64,000 bases of DNA from Acidobacteriota bacterium (GCA_033549365.1 JAWSUF010000003.1:186001-250000), one strand, 5' to 3'. Shown: positions 50,606 through 59,453, numbered from the stretch's first letter. Made by a program: numbers and translations. Notes: a model not told the origin generated them from the letters alone.

Positions 50606-51867
50606 GGAGACTTCCCCCTTTCAAGATAGGGTAGATAATTGACGATGACGGCCGGATCGGCCATGACCTGATAGTCGGCATACCCGGGTGATTCCCGGTG
50701 CTTGAGAATCAAGGCCCGGCGGGCCAACGACCGCCGGGCCTGGTCCGCCTCTCCCGGAATGCGGAGCGTGTAGATGCGGAAATCGCCGAACAGGATTTTC
50801 CGCAGTCCTTCAAGAAGATCCGGGAGCCCCCGGCCCGTCAGCGAGGACACGGCCACGGATTTGTCCGGAGCCGAGGCATTGCCGTCCAGCAGGCGCGATT
50901 GTTCTTCGGCCGGAAGGAGGTCGATTTTATTGAAAACCCGGATGACCGGAATCTCCGAGGCGCCGATATCCGCAAGAATGGATTCCACGGCTTCCATGCG
51001 ATTCTGGGCATCGGGAAGCGCGGCGTCAATGACATGAATGAGAGCGGAAGCCTCCCGGACGTCCTCAAGCGTGGTTTTGAAAGACGTCACAAGTTCGACG
51101 GGAAGCTTCCGGATGAAGCCGACGGTGTCCGAGAGGAAAAAATAGGCGCCGTCGGAGAAGGAGACACGCCGCAGAACGGGATCCAGCGTTGCGAAGAGCG
51201 TCGGCGAGGTGAACCGGCTTTCCTTGCACAATGCGTTGAAAAGCGTGGACTTCCCGGCGCTCGTGTAGCCGACGAGGGCGGCCGTGGGAACAGGGCTTCG
51301 GCTCCGGCTTTGCCGCTGATTGTTCCGACGTTTCTGAAGGCTTCGGATCTCTTTCCGGATCTTGGAGATTCTGTCTCCGATCCGCCGCCGGTCCTCCTCG
51401 AGTTTTTTTTCCCCGGGGCCGCGCGTTCCGATCCCCGCTCCGAGCTGGGAAAGAGCGATGCCCTTCCCCGAAAGCCGGGGCAGAAGATAGCTCAATCGGG
51501 CCAGTTCGACCTGAAGTTTTCCTTCGCGGCTCACGGCTCGCCGGGCGAAAATATCGAGGATGAGCTGGGTCCTGTCCACAACCGGGACTTTCAGGGACTT
51601 CTCCAGGTTTCGCTGCTGGGCGGGAGAAAGGTTCCGGTCGAAGATGACGCCGTCGACCGCCGACTCCGCCGCCAGGGCGGCGATCGTTTCGATCTTGCCC
51701 TTTCCGAGAAGGTATCCGGCATGGGGGCGGGCGCGGAATTGGCAAATTTCCCGGACGGCCGAAATGCCCGCGGCGGCGGCCAGGCCGGCCAGTTCACGGA
51801 GAGATTCCCCGGCGTCGACTCTTTCTTCCGAACTCACGGCCAGATTGACGAGAATCGCTTTGTTCAT
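50599..51867 (-). CDS. hflX: GTPase HflX
   Basis: Ribosome-associated GTPase of 422 residues that splits or rescues stalled ribosomes. The HflX N-domain is complete (HAGYLLGKGKIETIAALA, then VIFDRNLSPAQQRNLEKSL and QLILDIFARRA, and RLSGKGIALSQLGAGIGTRGPGEKKLE). G motifs: G1 GYTSAGKST, G3 DTVGFI, G4 NKID, with AALVGYTSAGKSTLFNAL characteristic. The ATG at 51867 starts the conserved part; an upstream in-frame start lies inside miaA. It follows miaA at 7 bp, the same order as miaA-hfq-hflX in many bacteria but without hfq. Confidence 0.95.
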   Translation of the reverse strand: MNKAILVNLAVSSEERVDAGESLRELAGLAAAAGISAVREICQFRARPHAGYLLGKGKIETIAALAAESAVDGVIFDRNLSPAQQRNLEKSLKVPVVDRTQLILDIFARRAVSREGKLQVELARLSYLLPRLSGKGIALSQLGAGIGTRGPGEKKLEEDRRRIGDRISKIRKEIRSLQKRRNNQRQSRSRSPVPTAALVGYTSAGKSTLFNALCKESRFTSPTLFATLDPVLRRVSFSDGAYFFLSDTVGFIRKLPVELVTSFKTTLEDVREASALIHVIDAALPDAQNRMEAVESILADIGASEIPVIRVFNKIDLLPAEEQSRLLDGNASAPDKSVAVSSLTGRGLPDLLEGLRKILFGDFRIYTLRIPGEADQARRSLARRALILKHRESPGYADYQVMADPAVIVNYLPYLERGKSPW

Positions 51868-51874
51868 AATCGTC

Positions 51875-52774
51875 TTATTGTATGACGGATTCCAGGCATC
51901 GCTCAAGTCCGGCGATGTCTTCTGCGGCGAACCAATGGACATCGGTCGTCTTTCTGAACCATGTCATCTGCCTTTTGGCGTACCGGCGCGTGTCGATTTT
52001 CGTTTGCTCGGCGGCTTCGGCCGCCGTCATCCGGGCCTTGAGGACTTCCAGGGCGTGGCGATAACCCAAAGCCCGGAAAGGCGGCGCGGTCTCCGGGATG
52101 CCCCGGGCCAGAATCCCCCGGACCTCCTCGACCAGACCGGCGGCGAACATTCGGTCCACGCGTTCGTCGATCCTCCGGCGGTGCGGCTCCTTCTCCCTAT
52201 GCAATCCCAATTTCAGAACCCGGAATCCCGCGAGATAAGAGCGGGTCTTTTTAAAATGTTCGGATAGAGGAATCCCCGTGGTTTCGTAGACCTCGAGGGC
52301 CCGGATGATGCGCAGCCTGTCCCGCCGGCCGAGCGTTTGCGCGTAATCCGGATCGGCGCGTTCGAGCCTTTCGTAAAGAACGTCGAGCCCCTGCGTTTCG
52401 GCGTCGCCGTTCAGGCGGGCTCTCAACTCGGGATTCCGGCAGGGTCCCGGAAAAAGTCCGTCCACGAGGGCTTTCAGGTAGAGCCCGGTGCCGCCGACGA
52501 TGAGGGGAAGGGCGCCCCGGGAAAGAATATCCTTGACCGCCGCCTGAGCTCCGGCGGCGAAGTCCGCCGCCGTGTACTGGTCCCGGGGTTCGGCGACATC
52601 GAGGAGATGGTGGGGAATGCGCCGCCGGTCCTCCGGGGACGGCTTGTCCGTTCCGATATCGAAATCCCGATAGACCTGCATGGAGTCGGCATTGATGATT
52701 TCACCCCGCCGGAGCGAGGCCAGATGCATGGCGGCCGAACTTTTTCCCACGGCCGTCGGCCCGAGAAGAATCAC
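51875..52774 (-). CDS. miaA: tRNA dimethylallyltransferase
   Basis: Adds dimethylallyl to A37 of tRNAs reading UNN codons. The 299-residue protein has the P-loop ILLGPTAVGKSS at the very start, DSMQVYRDFDIGTDKPS, PHHLLD, the GGTGLYLKAL motif, and RRDRLRIIRALEVYETTG, then YAKRQMTWFRK. The first usable start is GTG at 52774, so the N-terminus is a few residues shorter than usual; an upstream in-frame stop prevents extension. It follows the 26-residue membrane peptide at 10 bp. Downstream is hflX. Confidence 0.95.
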   Translation of the reverse strand: MILLGPTAVGKSSAAMHLASLRRGEIINADSMQVYRDFDIGTDKPSPEDRRRIPHHLLDVAEPRDQYTAADFAAGAQAAVKDILSRGALPLIVGGTGLYLKALVDGLFPGPCRNPELRARLNGDAETQGLDVLYERLERADPDYAQTLGRRDRLRIIRALEVYETTGIPLSEHFKKTRSYLAGFRVLKLGLHREKEPHRRRIDERVDRMFAAGLVEEVRGILARGIPETAPPFRALGYRHALEVLKARMTAAEAAEQTKIDTRRYAKRQMTWFRKTTDVHWFAAEDIAGLERCLESVIQ

Positions 52775-52784
52775 GACAAAGCGG

Positions 52785-52865
52785 TTAAAGGCTCATTCTC
52801 CATAAAATCCAGACGGCCAACAGCGACAAAACAACGAGGGCCGCCCGGATTTGCCGGCGATTCAT
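52785..52865 (-). CDS. 26-residue single-helix membrane peptide
   Basis: A tiny frame (start MNRRQIRAALVVLSLL, then AVWILWRMSL) between the DUF4388 gene and miaA. Three positive charges precede a hydrophobic helix of about 17 residues, so it should insert in the membrane with the N-terminus inside. Its ATG overlaps the DUF4388 stop codon (ATGA), the same coupling used by most genes in this operon, and it ends 10 bp before miaA. No homology can be claimed; the coupling and composition support a real gene. Confidence 0.55.
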   Translation of the reverse strand: MNRRQIRAALVVLSLLAVWILWRMSL

Positions 52866-53971
52866 GGGAGTTCCCCCACTTTTTCCAGGTTTCTGACGAT
52901 GTCGGCTTCATGTTCCGAACCCAGGGTTTTCTTGACGGCCAGGACTCCGGCCGACAGTATCTCGTCGAGACTTCTCAGGAAAGCCCGGCGCCGGTCTTCC
53001 GTAGCGACGTTGATGTTCATGCGCAGGAAAGGACGGAATTCGACTTTTCCCTCCGGGGTCAGCGAAAAGCTTTGGAGAGCCGGATCGATGCGATCCCGGA
53101 TGTCGGCGAAGGCCTTCTCGATGACGTTCATGGCCACGGGGCCGAGTTCCTTGGAGATGTACTTGTAAATGTAGGAGCATCGATCATTGAAAATGCCGAA
53201 CAGCCGTTCCATTTCGGTCAGGGACAGGTCCTGGGCCGTCCGGGCGGCGTTCTGTCCCGGAGATCCGGTTTCGACGGCCGCCCCGAGACACATGAGGGCG
53301 AAGAGAATTTTTCGCGTTTCCCCGACGCCGAGCAGGCTGGCGGCGCAGAGTTCCTTCGGCGTCCGGGGGACGGCGAGGAGATCGAGAACATAGAGGACAT
53401 GGGGCTCGAACTCGGAATGCGGCAGCCGATAAGGCGAGAGACTGCGGATTTTTCGATCGTCTCCGGAAAGACAGGCCACGATCCGGGCGGTGTCCTTCAT
53501 GCGGCGGATGCCCTCCACAATGATCGGAGGAAGAGAGAGCGGGCGGACCAGCGAAACGGATGTTTTCGCTTCGGGGGTTTCAAAATGATAGGCTCCCCGG
53601 GCCCGGTCGAAAACGGGATAAAGACGTTCTTTCCAGAAAAGTTCGAGTTCCTCCCAGAGCTCGGCAGGCGGCAGAAGTCCGCTCTCGAGGATTCCGCGAA
53701 GAGGAGGCAGGTTGTTCCTTGAGCACAAGGATCGGAAACAATCGAGGATCGAGGCGTTGAGACGTTGCCTGCGGGACAACCGGTCGAGAAACTCCGCTCC
53801 GGGGAAGCTTTCCTGTTCGATGCCCATCCCGCCGCGTTCAAAAGACAGGATGAGAGTTGCTCCGTCGAGATCCAGGGAAAGCCGTCCCGAGGCCTGCTTG
53901 CTCCAGATTCGACCCAGAAGGGCGGCGAAAGGCAGGCTGGAGAGGTCCCCCCGGAATTCGGCGTTTTCCAT
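52862..53971 (-). CDS. DUF4388-domain protein
   Basis: Cytoplasmic protein of 369 residues. The first 100 residues match the DUF4388 (PATAN-like) domain: FRGDLSSLPFAALLGRIWSKQASGRLSLD and LILSFERGGMGIEQESFP. Family members often sit with two-component or gliding systems as adaptors. The middle is helical with a winged-helix-like part (LLAVPRTPKELCAASLLGVGETRKILFALM). The last 120 residues are helical and of unknown type. The start ATG is preceded by no ribosome site but by a TTGACA-17-TAAATT promoter whose -10 ends 6 nt upstream, so the message is probably leaderless. It heads a long gene series. Confidence 0.82.
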   Translation of the reverse strand: MENAEFRGDLSSLPFAALLGRIWSKQASGRLSLDLDGATLILSFERGGMGIEQESFPGAEFLDRLSRRQRLNASILDCFRSLCSRNNLPPLRGILESGLLPPAELWEELELFWKERLYPVFDRARGAYHFETPEAKTSVSLVRPLSLPPIIVEGIRRMKDTARIVACLSGDDRKIRSLSPYRLPHSEFEPHVLYVLDLLAVPRTPKELCAASLLGVGETRKILFALMCLGAAVETGSPGQNAARTAQDLSLTEMERLFGIFNDRCSYIYKYISKELGPVAMNVIEKAFADIRDRIDPALQSFSLTPEGKVEFRPFLRMNINVATEDRRRAFLRSLDEILSAGVLAVKKTLGSEHEADIVRNLEKVGELP

Positions 53972-53977
53972 GAGGAT

Positions 53978-54006
53978 AATTTATCGGTAGAGCCTGTTTC
54001 TGTCAA
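53978..54006 (-). promoter_or_regulatory. Predicted promoter of the DUF4388-miaA-hflX-envelope operon (leaderless)
   Basis: On the minus strand TTGACA (54001-54006), 17 bp, TAAATT (53978-53983). Six bases lie between the -10 and the ATG at 53971, so the expected start site is the A of the start codon. The best example of the leaderless pattern in the window. Confidence 0.65.
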
Positions 54007-54028
54007 CACACAGGAGGAAACGCGGACC

Positions 54029-54736
54029 TCACTGCATAAAACTCCGTCCAAGGATTCCGAAACCGATATAAACCAGGCTTTTGAGAAGCCAGAACCCGTA
54101 GGACAGGATCAGGCCCTTGCGGATGTCGACCTTAAGGACGGCCGACAAGCCCCATCCCAGCACGCCGAACATCCAGAGTTGGAAGAAATCGAACTGGCTG
54201 AGGACGATATACGCGGTCGAAGTCACCTCGAGATCCGGGAAAAACAGGGGCAGCCCCGTGGAGATCTTCATCACGGATTTTTTGGATTGGATCAGGATCA
54301 ACCGAACGGCGTTCCCCAGAAGCTTGTCCACGAAGCTGGCGTGGAGGAGAACCGCAAAAATCTGCATGTAGCGGCCCTCGGCCGAGACGAAGCGCCCGAA
54401 AACAAACAGCATCAGGGTGGAAAAGAAAAAACCGATGACGGAGGCCACGGGAACCGTGACAAAGGTCTGGATGATGCGGCTGGCCGGAGTCGGGTTTTCC
54501 ATCCTCCGGATCATTTGATTGAAGCCGTCGTCGCCCAACCGTTCCTTGAGCTTGACGTTGTCCCGGAACATCTCCAGTTGATCCTGCTGAATGTAAGGCG
54601 TTGTGATGAAGGAGAAGGCGATGACGGCGACGAGAAGGAGAATGAAGGCATCGATCCAAACCGGTTTTTCGGCGATTGCGGCGAACGTTTCCCGGGGACT
54701 GAAAAAGACGCCTTCAAGACGCTTGAAGAGATTCAT
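54029..54736 (-). CDS. Yip1-domain integral membrane protein
   Basis: Membrane protein of 235 residues with the bacterial Yip1 opening MNLFKRLEGVFFSPRETFAAIAEKPVWID, followed by five hydrophobic helices (AFILLLVAVIAFSFITTPYI, IIQTFVTVPVASVIGFFFSTLMLFVF, and others). Family members are often encoded with ABC transporters, but their task is unknown. The ATG at 54736 has AAGGAG upstream. It directly follows the ABC ATPase gene (2 bp) and may stand in place of a MacB/FtsX-type permease, which is not found here. Confidence 0.87.
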   Translation of the reverse strand: MNLFKRLEGVFFSPRETFAAIAEKPVWIDAFILLLVAVIAFSFITTPYIQQDQLEMFRDNVKLKERLGDDGFNQMIRRMENPTPASRIIQTFVTVPVASVIGFFFSTLMLFVFGRFVSAEGRYMQIFAVLLHASFVDKLLGNAVRLILIQSKKSVMKISTGLPLFFPDLEVTSTAYIVLSQFDFFQLWMFGVLGWGLSAVLKVDIRKGLILSYGFWLLKSLVYIGFGILGRSFMQ

Positions 54737-54738
54737 CG

Positions 54739-55437
54739 TCAAAGCTCCTTTCTTTCATCGCGTTCGATCAAGCCGTCGCGGAGGTAAATGATCCGCTGGG
54801 TTTCTGCGGCCACGTCGTGATCGTGGGTGACCAGAATGATGGTGTTTCCGGCCGCGTGAATCTTATGGAACAGTTTGAGAATTTCCGCTCCCGTCCGGGA
54901 ATCCAGGTTGCCGGTCGGCTCGTCGGCGAGAAGCAGGGACGGTTCGTTGACCAGAGCCCGGGCGATGGCCACGCGCTGGCGTTCTCCGCCGGAAAGCTCC
55001 GAGGGGCGGTGGTGGATCCGGGCCGTCATTTCCACCATGTCCAGGGCGCGCCGCGCTTTGTCTTCGCGCTCTTTCTTTTTGATTCCCCCGTAGATCAGGG
55101 GAAGTTCGACATTCCGGAGTGCCGACGTCCGCGACAGGAGATTGAAGACCTGGAAGACGAACCCGATGTCCCGGTTCCTAACGGCGGCCAGCTCGTCTTC
55201 CGTCATGGAACTCGCAAGGCGTCCGTTCAGGCGATAGGTTCCCGCCGTGGGAGTATCCAGGCAGCCGATGAGGTTCATCAGCGTCGATTTGCCTGATCCC
55301 GAAGGTCCCATGACGGCCAGAAATTCGTTTTTTTCGACGGTGAACGTGGCCTGTCTCAGGGCGTGGACTTCCTGACCTCCGAGGGTGTAGACCCGGGCCA
55401 GGTTTTCGACGGAAATCACGGGATCGGACGGCATCAT
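54739..55437 (-). CDS. ABC transporter ATP-binding protein (MacB/LolD/FtsE-like)
   Basis: ATPase of 232 residues: Walker [11 protein letters not shown]-loop FVFQVFNLL, signature [15 protein letters not shown], Walker [14 protein letters not shown]-loop [24 protein letters not shown], between the Q-loop and signature, is typical of the MacB/LolD branch. Those partner with FtsX-like permeases. The first of two ATGs (55437) overlaps the stop codon of the MacA-like gene (ATGA). Partner candidates in the operon are the MacA-like adaptor and the Yip1 protein. Driving force for a mechanotransmission-type export across the envelope is likely; the substrate is unknown. Confidence 0.93.
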   Translation of the reverse strand: MMPSDPVISVENLARVYTLGGQEVHALRQATFTVEKNEFLAVMGPSGSGKSTLMNLIGCLDTPTAGTYRLNGRLASSMTEDELAAVRNRDIGFVFQVFNLLSRTSALRNVELPLIYGGIKKKEREDKARRALDMVEMTARIHHRPSELSGGERQRVAIARALVNEPSLLLADEPTGNLDSRTGAEILKLFHKIHAAGNTIILVTHDHDVAAETQRIIYLRDGLIERDERKEL

Positions 55438-56666
55438 CTTTGCCCGGCCTTTTTCTCCTCGGCCCGGATCAGGACGCCGTCCTTCAATTCCCGGAGGACG
55501 CTGTAGGGGCCGGATATGAAAGAGGCCCCCTCGTCGAGTCCGGAGACGATCTCCAGCATCATGCCGCCCATGATGCCTTTCACGATGGGCTGGAACCGGG
55601 CTCGTCCTTCCTCGACGACATAGACGCCTTCGGTCTCACCCGCCTCCGGCCGCTCCGATTCGGATTCGATATCCCGGATGACGACGGCGGAGATGGGGAC
55701 GGCCGGGACGTTCTCCCTTTCAGCGGCGATGATGTCGGCGGTCGCCGAAAGACCGGGTTTGAGTTTGGCCGGCGGATCGTCGAGCGTGATCACGACCTTG
55801 AAGTCCCGCGATTCCCGGACCGCCGCCGCCGTTCTCTGGACGGCGGAGCTGCCGACCTCCGTCACGTGGCCCTTGAAGGTCATCTCGGGAAAAGCGTCAA
55901 CCCGGACATCGGCCTTCTGGCCGACGGTCACGCCGACGACGTCGGTCTCGTCGACGTCCACTTCGACCTGCATGACGGAAAGATCGGCGATGGTCAACAA
56001 AACCGTTCCCGGGTTGTTCATCGTGCCGATGACCGCGACCTCGCCCTCCTCGACCCGCAGGCTGGTGATGATGCCGTCGATGGGCGCGCTGTAGGTTGTC
56101 TTGGAGAGGTTGTCCAATGTGCTTTTCAGGGAGGCTTCGGCCTGGGCGATTTGGTGATGAATGGATTTCAACTGGGCTTCGGAAACCTCGAACTGAACAC
56201 GGGCGGTCTCCATCTGTTCCTTGGAAATCAGATCTTCCTCGAAGAGCTGCATTTGGCGTTCGTAGGAATTGCGGTCCCGGCGGTGGCGGGCCTCGGCCTG
56301 AATGAGCTCGGCGTTGAACGTTCGGATATAGGCGCGGTCGCGTTCGGCATTGGCTTCATACTGGGCCGCATCGAGCTGCAGAAGAAAGTCGCCCGCCCGA
56401 ACCTCTTCGCCCTCGACGACGCCGATCTTGATGATCCGGCCGGGGACATGGGCGCTGATGTTGACGTTTTTCTTCGGCTTGATTTCTCCCGATGCGGAAA
56501 TCAGGGCCGTCAGGTTCCGGCTGCGGACGGTGTCCACAACGGCCCGGACGGTTTTCTCGCGCTGGGTCCTCATGTTCACGAAAATGAGAATCAGAATGGC
56601 GGCGCCAACGCCCGCGAGGATCAGAATTTTTTTTCTTTTTTTGAAGAATCCCTTTTGTTCCGCCAT
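55434..56666 (-). CDS. MacA-like periplasmic adaptor (HlyD family)
   Basis: Adaptor of 410 residues anchored by an N-terminal membrane helix ([21 protein letters not shown]) rather than a lipid. Lipoyl half one is [20 protein letters not shown], then the alpha-hairpin ([30 protein letters not shown]), then [21 protein letters not shown], and the barrel ([20 protein letters not shown]). C-terminal [19 protein letters not shown] is the membrane-proximal domain. MacA partners with MacB in ABC efflux; here only a separate ATPase and a Yip1 protein follow. The ATG has GGAAGGA upstream. Divergent from the inositol phosphatase gene. Confidence 0.92.
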   Translation of the reverse strand: MAEQKGFFKKRKKILILAGVGAAILILIFVNMRTQREKTVRAVVDTVRSRNLTALISASGEIKPKKNVNISAHVPGRIIKIGVVEGEEVRAGDFLLQLDAAQYEANAERDRAYIRTFNAELIQAEARHRRDRNSYERQMQLFEEDLISKEQMETARVQFEVSEAQLKSIHHQIAQAEASLKSTLDNLSKTTYSAPIDGIITSLRVEEGEVAVIGTMNNPGTVLLTIADLSVMQVEVDVDETDVVGVTVGQKADVRVDAFPEMTFKGHVTEVGSSAVQRTAAAVRESRDFKVVITLDDPPAKLKPGLSATADIIAAERENVPAVPISAVVIRDIESESERPEAGETEGVYVVEEGRARFQPIVKGIMGGMMLEIVSGLDEGASFISGPYSVLRELKDGVLIRAEEKKAGQR

Positions 56667-56748
56667 GGATCATATCCTTCCATTCCAGGTTGTCGCGCCG
56701 GAGGCTGCTGTATTGTACGCATCGAGGCGCGAAAAGTTCTGGCGGTCG

Positions 56749-56777
56749 TTGCGCCGGACCCTGAAGATTGATAAGAT
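56749..56777 (+). promoter_or_regulatory. Predicted promoter of the inositol-phosphatase gene
   Basis: TTGCGC (56749-56754), 17 bp, TAAGAT (56772-56777). The ATG at 56787 lies about 3 nt after the expected start site and has no Shine-Dalgarno sequence, so the leader is almost absent. Confidence 0.5.
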
Positions 56778-56786
56778 GATTCGGCT

Positions 56787-57593
56787 ATGACGTCCGGCCT
56801 GAAAACGACTCTTTTGGAAGAAGCCGTGAAGGCGGCCCGGGAGGCGGGCCGCTATCTCCGCGACAACATCGAGGCCGAACGTGAGATCACCTACAAGAGC
56901 TCCCTGGATCTCGTGACCAATTTCGACCGGGGGGCTCAGAGCCTCATCTTCGAACGTCTGTCCCGGGCCTTTCCGGAACACGGTTTTCTGGGCGAGGAAG
57001 ATCTCCGGCGGACCGGCCGTTCCGATTTCCGCTGGGTCATCGATCCCCTGGACGGCACGACGAATTACGCGCACGGATTCCCCGTTTTTTCCGTCTCGAT
57101 CGCTCTTGAAGAACGGGGCGACGTGCGCCTCGGCGTCGTTTTCGACCCCATGCGGAACGAGCTTTTCCAAGCTGTCGCGGGAGAGGGCGCTTTCCTCAAC
57201 GGCCGAAGAATCCGGGTGTCCGCCGTCGAGGACCTGGAGCACAGTCTTCTGGCCACGGGTTTCCCCTATGACGTCAGAAACAGCCCATCGAACAACATCG
57301 GCCATTTCAATCGTTTCCTCGTCCGCGCCCAGGCCATCCGGCGATGCGGATCGGCAGCCATCGACCTCTGTTATGTCGCCTGCGGCCGGTTCGACGGATT
57401 CTGGGAATTGAAATTGAAACCGTGGGATACGGCCGCCGGGGTTCTCATGATCCGGGAGGCGGGCGGGATCGTCACGGATTTTTCGGGCGGGGAATACCGG
57501 CTCGGCGATTTGGAAACCCTGGCTTCGAACGGAAGGATTCATGCGGAGATGAAAAAAATTCTTGATTTTCCGGATCGGGAGACCGCGCCGTGA
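56787..57593 (+). CDS. Inositol monophosphatase family protein (SuhB-like)
   Basis: Metal-dependent phosphatase of 268 residues. Metal ligands: Glu in FLGEEDLRRTG, the motif WVIDPLDGTTNYAHGFPVFSVSIAL (DPLDGT), and the second motif LKPWDTAAGVLMIREAGGIVTD (WDxAAG). RRCGSAAIDLCYVACGRFDGFWE is also characteristic. It could be inositol-1-phosphatase, a SuhB-type RNA-polymerase partner, or a phosphatase for fructose-1,6-bisphosphate; motifs do not choose. It overlaps the PA-IL-like gene by 4 bp (GTGA). Confidence 0.93.
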   Translation: MTSGLKTTLLEEAVKAAREAGRYLRDNIEAEREITYKSSLDLVTNFDRGAQSLIFERLSRAFPEHGFLGEEDLRRTGRSDFRWVIDPLDGTTNYAHGFPVFSVSIALEERGDVRLGVVFDPMRNELFQAVAGEGAFLNGRRIRVSAVEDLEHSLLATGFPYDVRNSPSNNIGHFNRFLVRAQAIRRCGSAAIDLCYVACGRFDGFWELKLKPWDTAAGVLMIREAGGIVTDFSGGEYRLGDLETLASNGRIHAEMKKILDFPDRETAP

Positions 57594-58135
57594 AGAGAGA
57601 CCCGGCCGCGGTTCGGTTTTGGCTCTGTGTCGTGTTCGCGGTTCTTTCCGCGGAGCATCCGTTGTCCTCTCAGGAAATCCTCGAGCCTCCGGGCGAGCCG
57701 GAATTCCTGACACGGGTAATTGTTCCGGGCGCGGCCGGATGGGTCGACACCGGCCGTGACGTCGAGGAGGACGACGACATCGTTTTTTCCGCGACGGGTC
57801 GCATTTCCCTGCAGGTCGGGAATCCTGTGGCCGTCTGCGGGCCCGACGGCTACGATATGCGCTCCGTCCAGCAGCCTCTTCCCGATGAAAACATCGGGGC
57901 CCTGATCGGCAAGGTCGTTCAATTGGTGGGGATCAAGAAAGATGAGGAAACGGGAGAGGAAATCCGGGAGGAAATCGTCCGTTATTTCAGGATCGGAGCC
58001 TCGGCCCGGGTCCGCATGCCCCTGGCCGGACGGCTGCATCTGGGCATCAACGAAAACGTCTTCGAAGACAACGCCGGCGCGTTTACGGTCGATCTGGCCC
58101 GTTCCCGTCGGGACCGGCCAGAAACTTCTCCATAA
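57590..58135 (+). CDS. Exported PA-IL-like (LecA) lectin-fold protein
   Basis: Secreted protein of 181 residues. Signal peptide about 1-27 (AVRFWLCVVFAVLSAEHPLS). The mature part matches the PA-IL-like galactose-binding sandwich: GAAGWVDTGRDVEEDDDIVFSATGRI, PDGYDMR, ENIGALIGKVVQL, and RLHLGINENVFEDNAGAFTVDL, where the D-N-x-G calcium-site segment is retained. The GTG start overlaps the inositol-phosphatase stop codon (GTGA). An insertion of charged residues (KKDEETGEEIREE) separates two strands. Its last 53 bp overlap the accC gene, which runs on the opposite strand. Confidence 0.83.
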   Translation: MKRDPAAVRFWLCVVFAVLSAEHPLSSQEILEPPGEPEFLTRVIVPGAAGWVDTGRDVEEDDDIVFSATGRISLQVGNPVAVCGPDGYDMRSVQQPLPDENIGALIGKVVQLVGIKKDEETGEEIREEIVRYFRIGASARVRMPLAGRLHLGINENVFEDNAGAFTVDLARSRRDRPETSP

Positions 58136-59447
58136 ACTGGGTGTCGATGTTTCCGGCCAGGAAATCCGAATGGGAGAGGATTTTCAAATGGAGGGGGATG
58201 TTGGTGCGAATGCCGACGATGGTCGTCGTTTCCAGGGCGGCCCGCATTTTCCGGATGGCCAGCTCCCGGGTGGGGGCCGAGGCGATGATCTTGGCCACAA
58301 GCGAGTCGTAGTCCGGCGGAATCGGCCATCCTCCGTAGGCCGCCGAATCCACCCGGATGCCTTCTCCTCCGGGAAGAACGAGAAAGTCGATTTTGCCCGG
58401 CGAGGGAATGAACGTCTCGGGATCCTCGGCGTTGATGCGGCACTCGATGCTGTGGCCGCGCATCGCCATGTCCGCCGGGAAATTGAGGTGCGTGCCCTCG
58501 GCGGCGTTGATCTGCGATTTGATCAGGTTGATGCCGTAGACGACTTCGGTGATGGGATGTTCGACCTGCACCCGGGCGTTGGCTTCCATAAAGTAAAACT
58601 GCTTCTGGGCGTCCATGAGAAATTCGAAGGTGCCCAGACTCTGGTAACCGATGGACGACGCCGCCGATTCGACGGCCTTGATCATCTTTTTCCGAAGCTT
58701 TTCATCGACGAAAGGCGAGGGCGTTTCCTCGATGAGTTTCTGGTATTTCCTCTGAACGGAGCATTCGCGTTCGCCGAAAGCCATGACCTTGCCGTGCTTG
58801 TCGCCGATGGCCTGGATTTCGATATGCCGGGCCCCGGAGATGTATTTTTCCAGGTAGAGCGACATATCCCCGAAGGCGGCCATGGACTCTCCCTGGGCGA
58901 TCGGGAACTGTTCGTCGAGCTGGGCGGAAGAGTGGCAGATGCGCATGCCTTTGCCCCCGCCTCCGGATGAGGCCTTGAGAATGATCGGAAAACCGATTTT
59001 CTGGGCGACCTTACGGGCTTCCGCGACGTCCCGGACGGTCTGCTCGCTTCCGGGGATGATGGGCAGCCCGGCTTTTTTCATGGCCTGACGGGCCTGATTT
59101 TTATCTCCCATGAGCCGGATGATGGAAGCCGGGGGGCCGATGAAGGTGATTCCGGTCGTTTCGCAGATCTCGGCGAACCGGGCGTTTTCCGCGAGAAACC
59201 CGTATCCGGGATGGACGGCATCGGCCCGGGTGATTTCGGCCGCGCTGAGGATGGCGGCGATGTTGAGATAGCTTTCGGAGGCCTTGGCGGGGCCGATGCA
59301 GACACTCTCGTCGGCCAGAAGAGCATGGAGAGACTGCCGGTCGGCTTCCGAAAACACGGCCACGGTCTTGATGCCCAGCTCCCGCGCCGAACGGATGATG
59401 CGGAGAGCGATTTCTCCGCGGTTGGCGACCAGAATTTTGGAGATCAT
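58083..59447 (-). CDS. accC: Acetyl-CoA carboxylase, biotin carboxylase subunit
   Basis: ATP-dependent enzyme of 454 residues that carboxylates biotin on AccB in the first step of fatty-acid synthesis. SKILVANRGEIALRIIRSARELGI is the N-terminal signature. The ATP-grasp parts are GFPIILKASSGGGGKGMRI, ARHIEIQAIGDKHGKVMAFGERECSVQRKYQKLIEE, and FEFLMDAQKQFYFMEANARVQVEHPITE, with the Glu and Asn metal ligands. RINAEDPETFIPSPG follows. It starts 6 bp after accB. The C-terminal codons overlap the lectin-fold gene on the other strand. Confidence 0.97.
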   Translation of the reverse strand: MISKILVANRGEIALRIIRSARELGIKTVAVFSEADRQSLHALLADESVCIGPAKASESYLNIAAILSAAEITRADAVHPGYGFLAENARFAEICETTGITFIGPPASIIRLMGDKNQARQAMKKAGLPIIPGSEQTVRDVAEARKVAQKIGFPIILKASSGGGGKGMRICHSSAQLDEQFPIAQGESMAAFGDMSLYLEKYISGARHIEIQAIGDKHGKVMAFGERECSVQRKYQKLIEETPSPFVDEKLRKKMIKAVESAASSIGYQSLGTFEFLMDAQKQFYFMEANARVQVEHPITEVVYGINLIKSQINAAEGTHLNFPADMAMRGHSIECRINAEDPETFIPSPGKIDFLVLPGGEGIRVDSAAYGGWPIPPDYDSLVAKIIASAPTRELAIRKMRAALETTTIVGIRTNIPLHLKILSHSDFLAGNIDTQFMEKFLAGPDGNGPDRP

Positions 59448-59453
59448 CGGATG

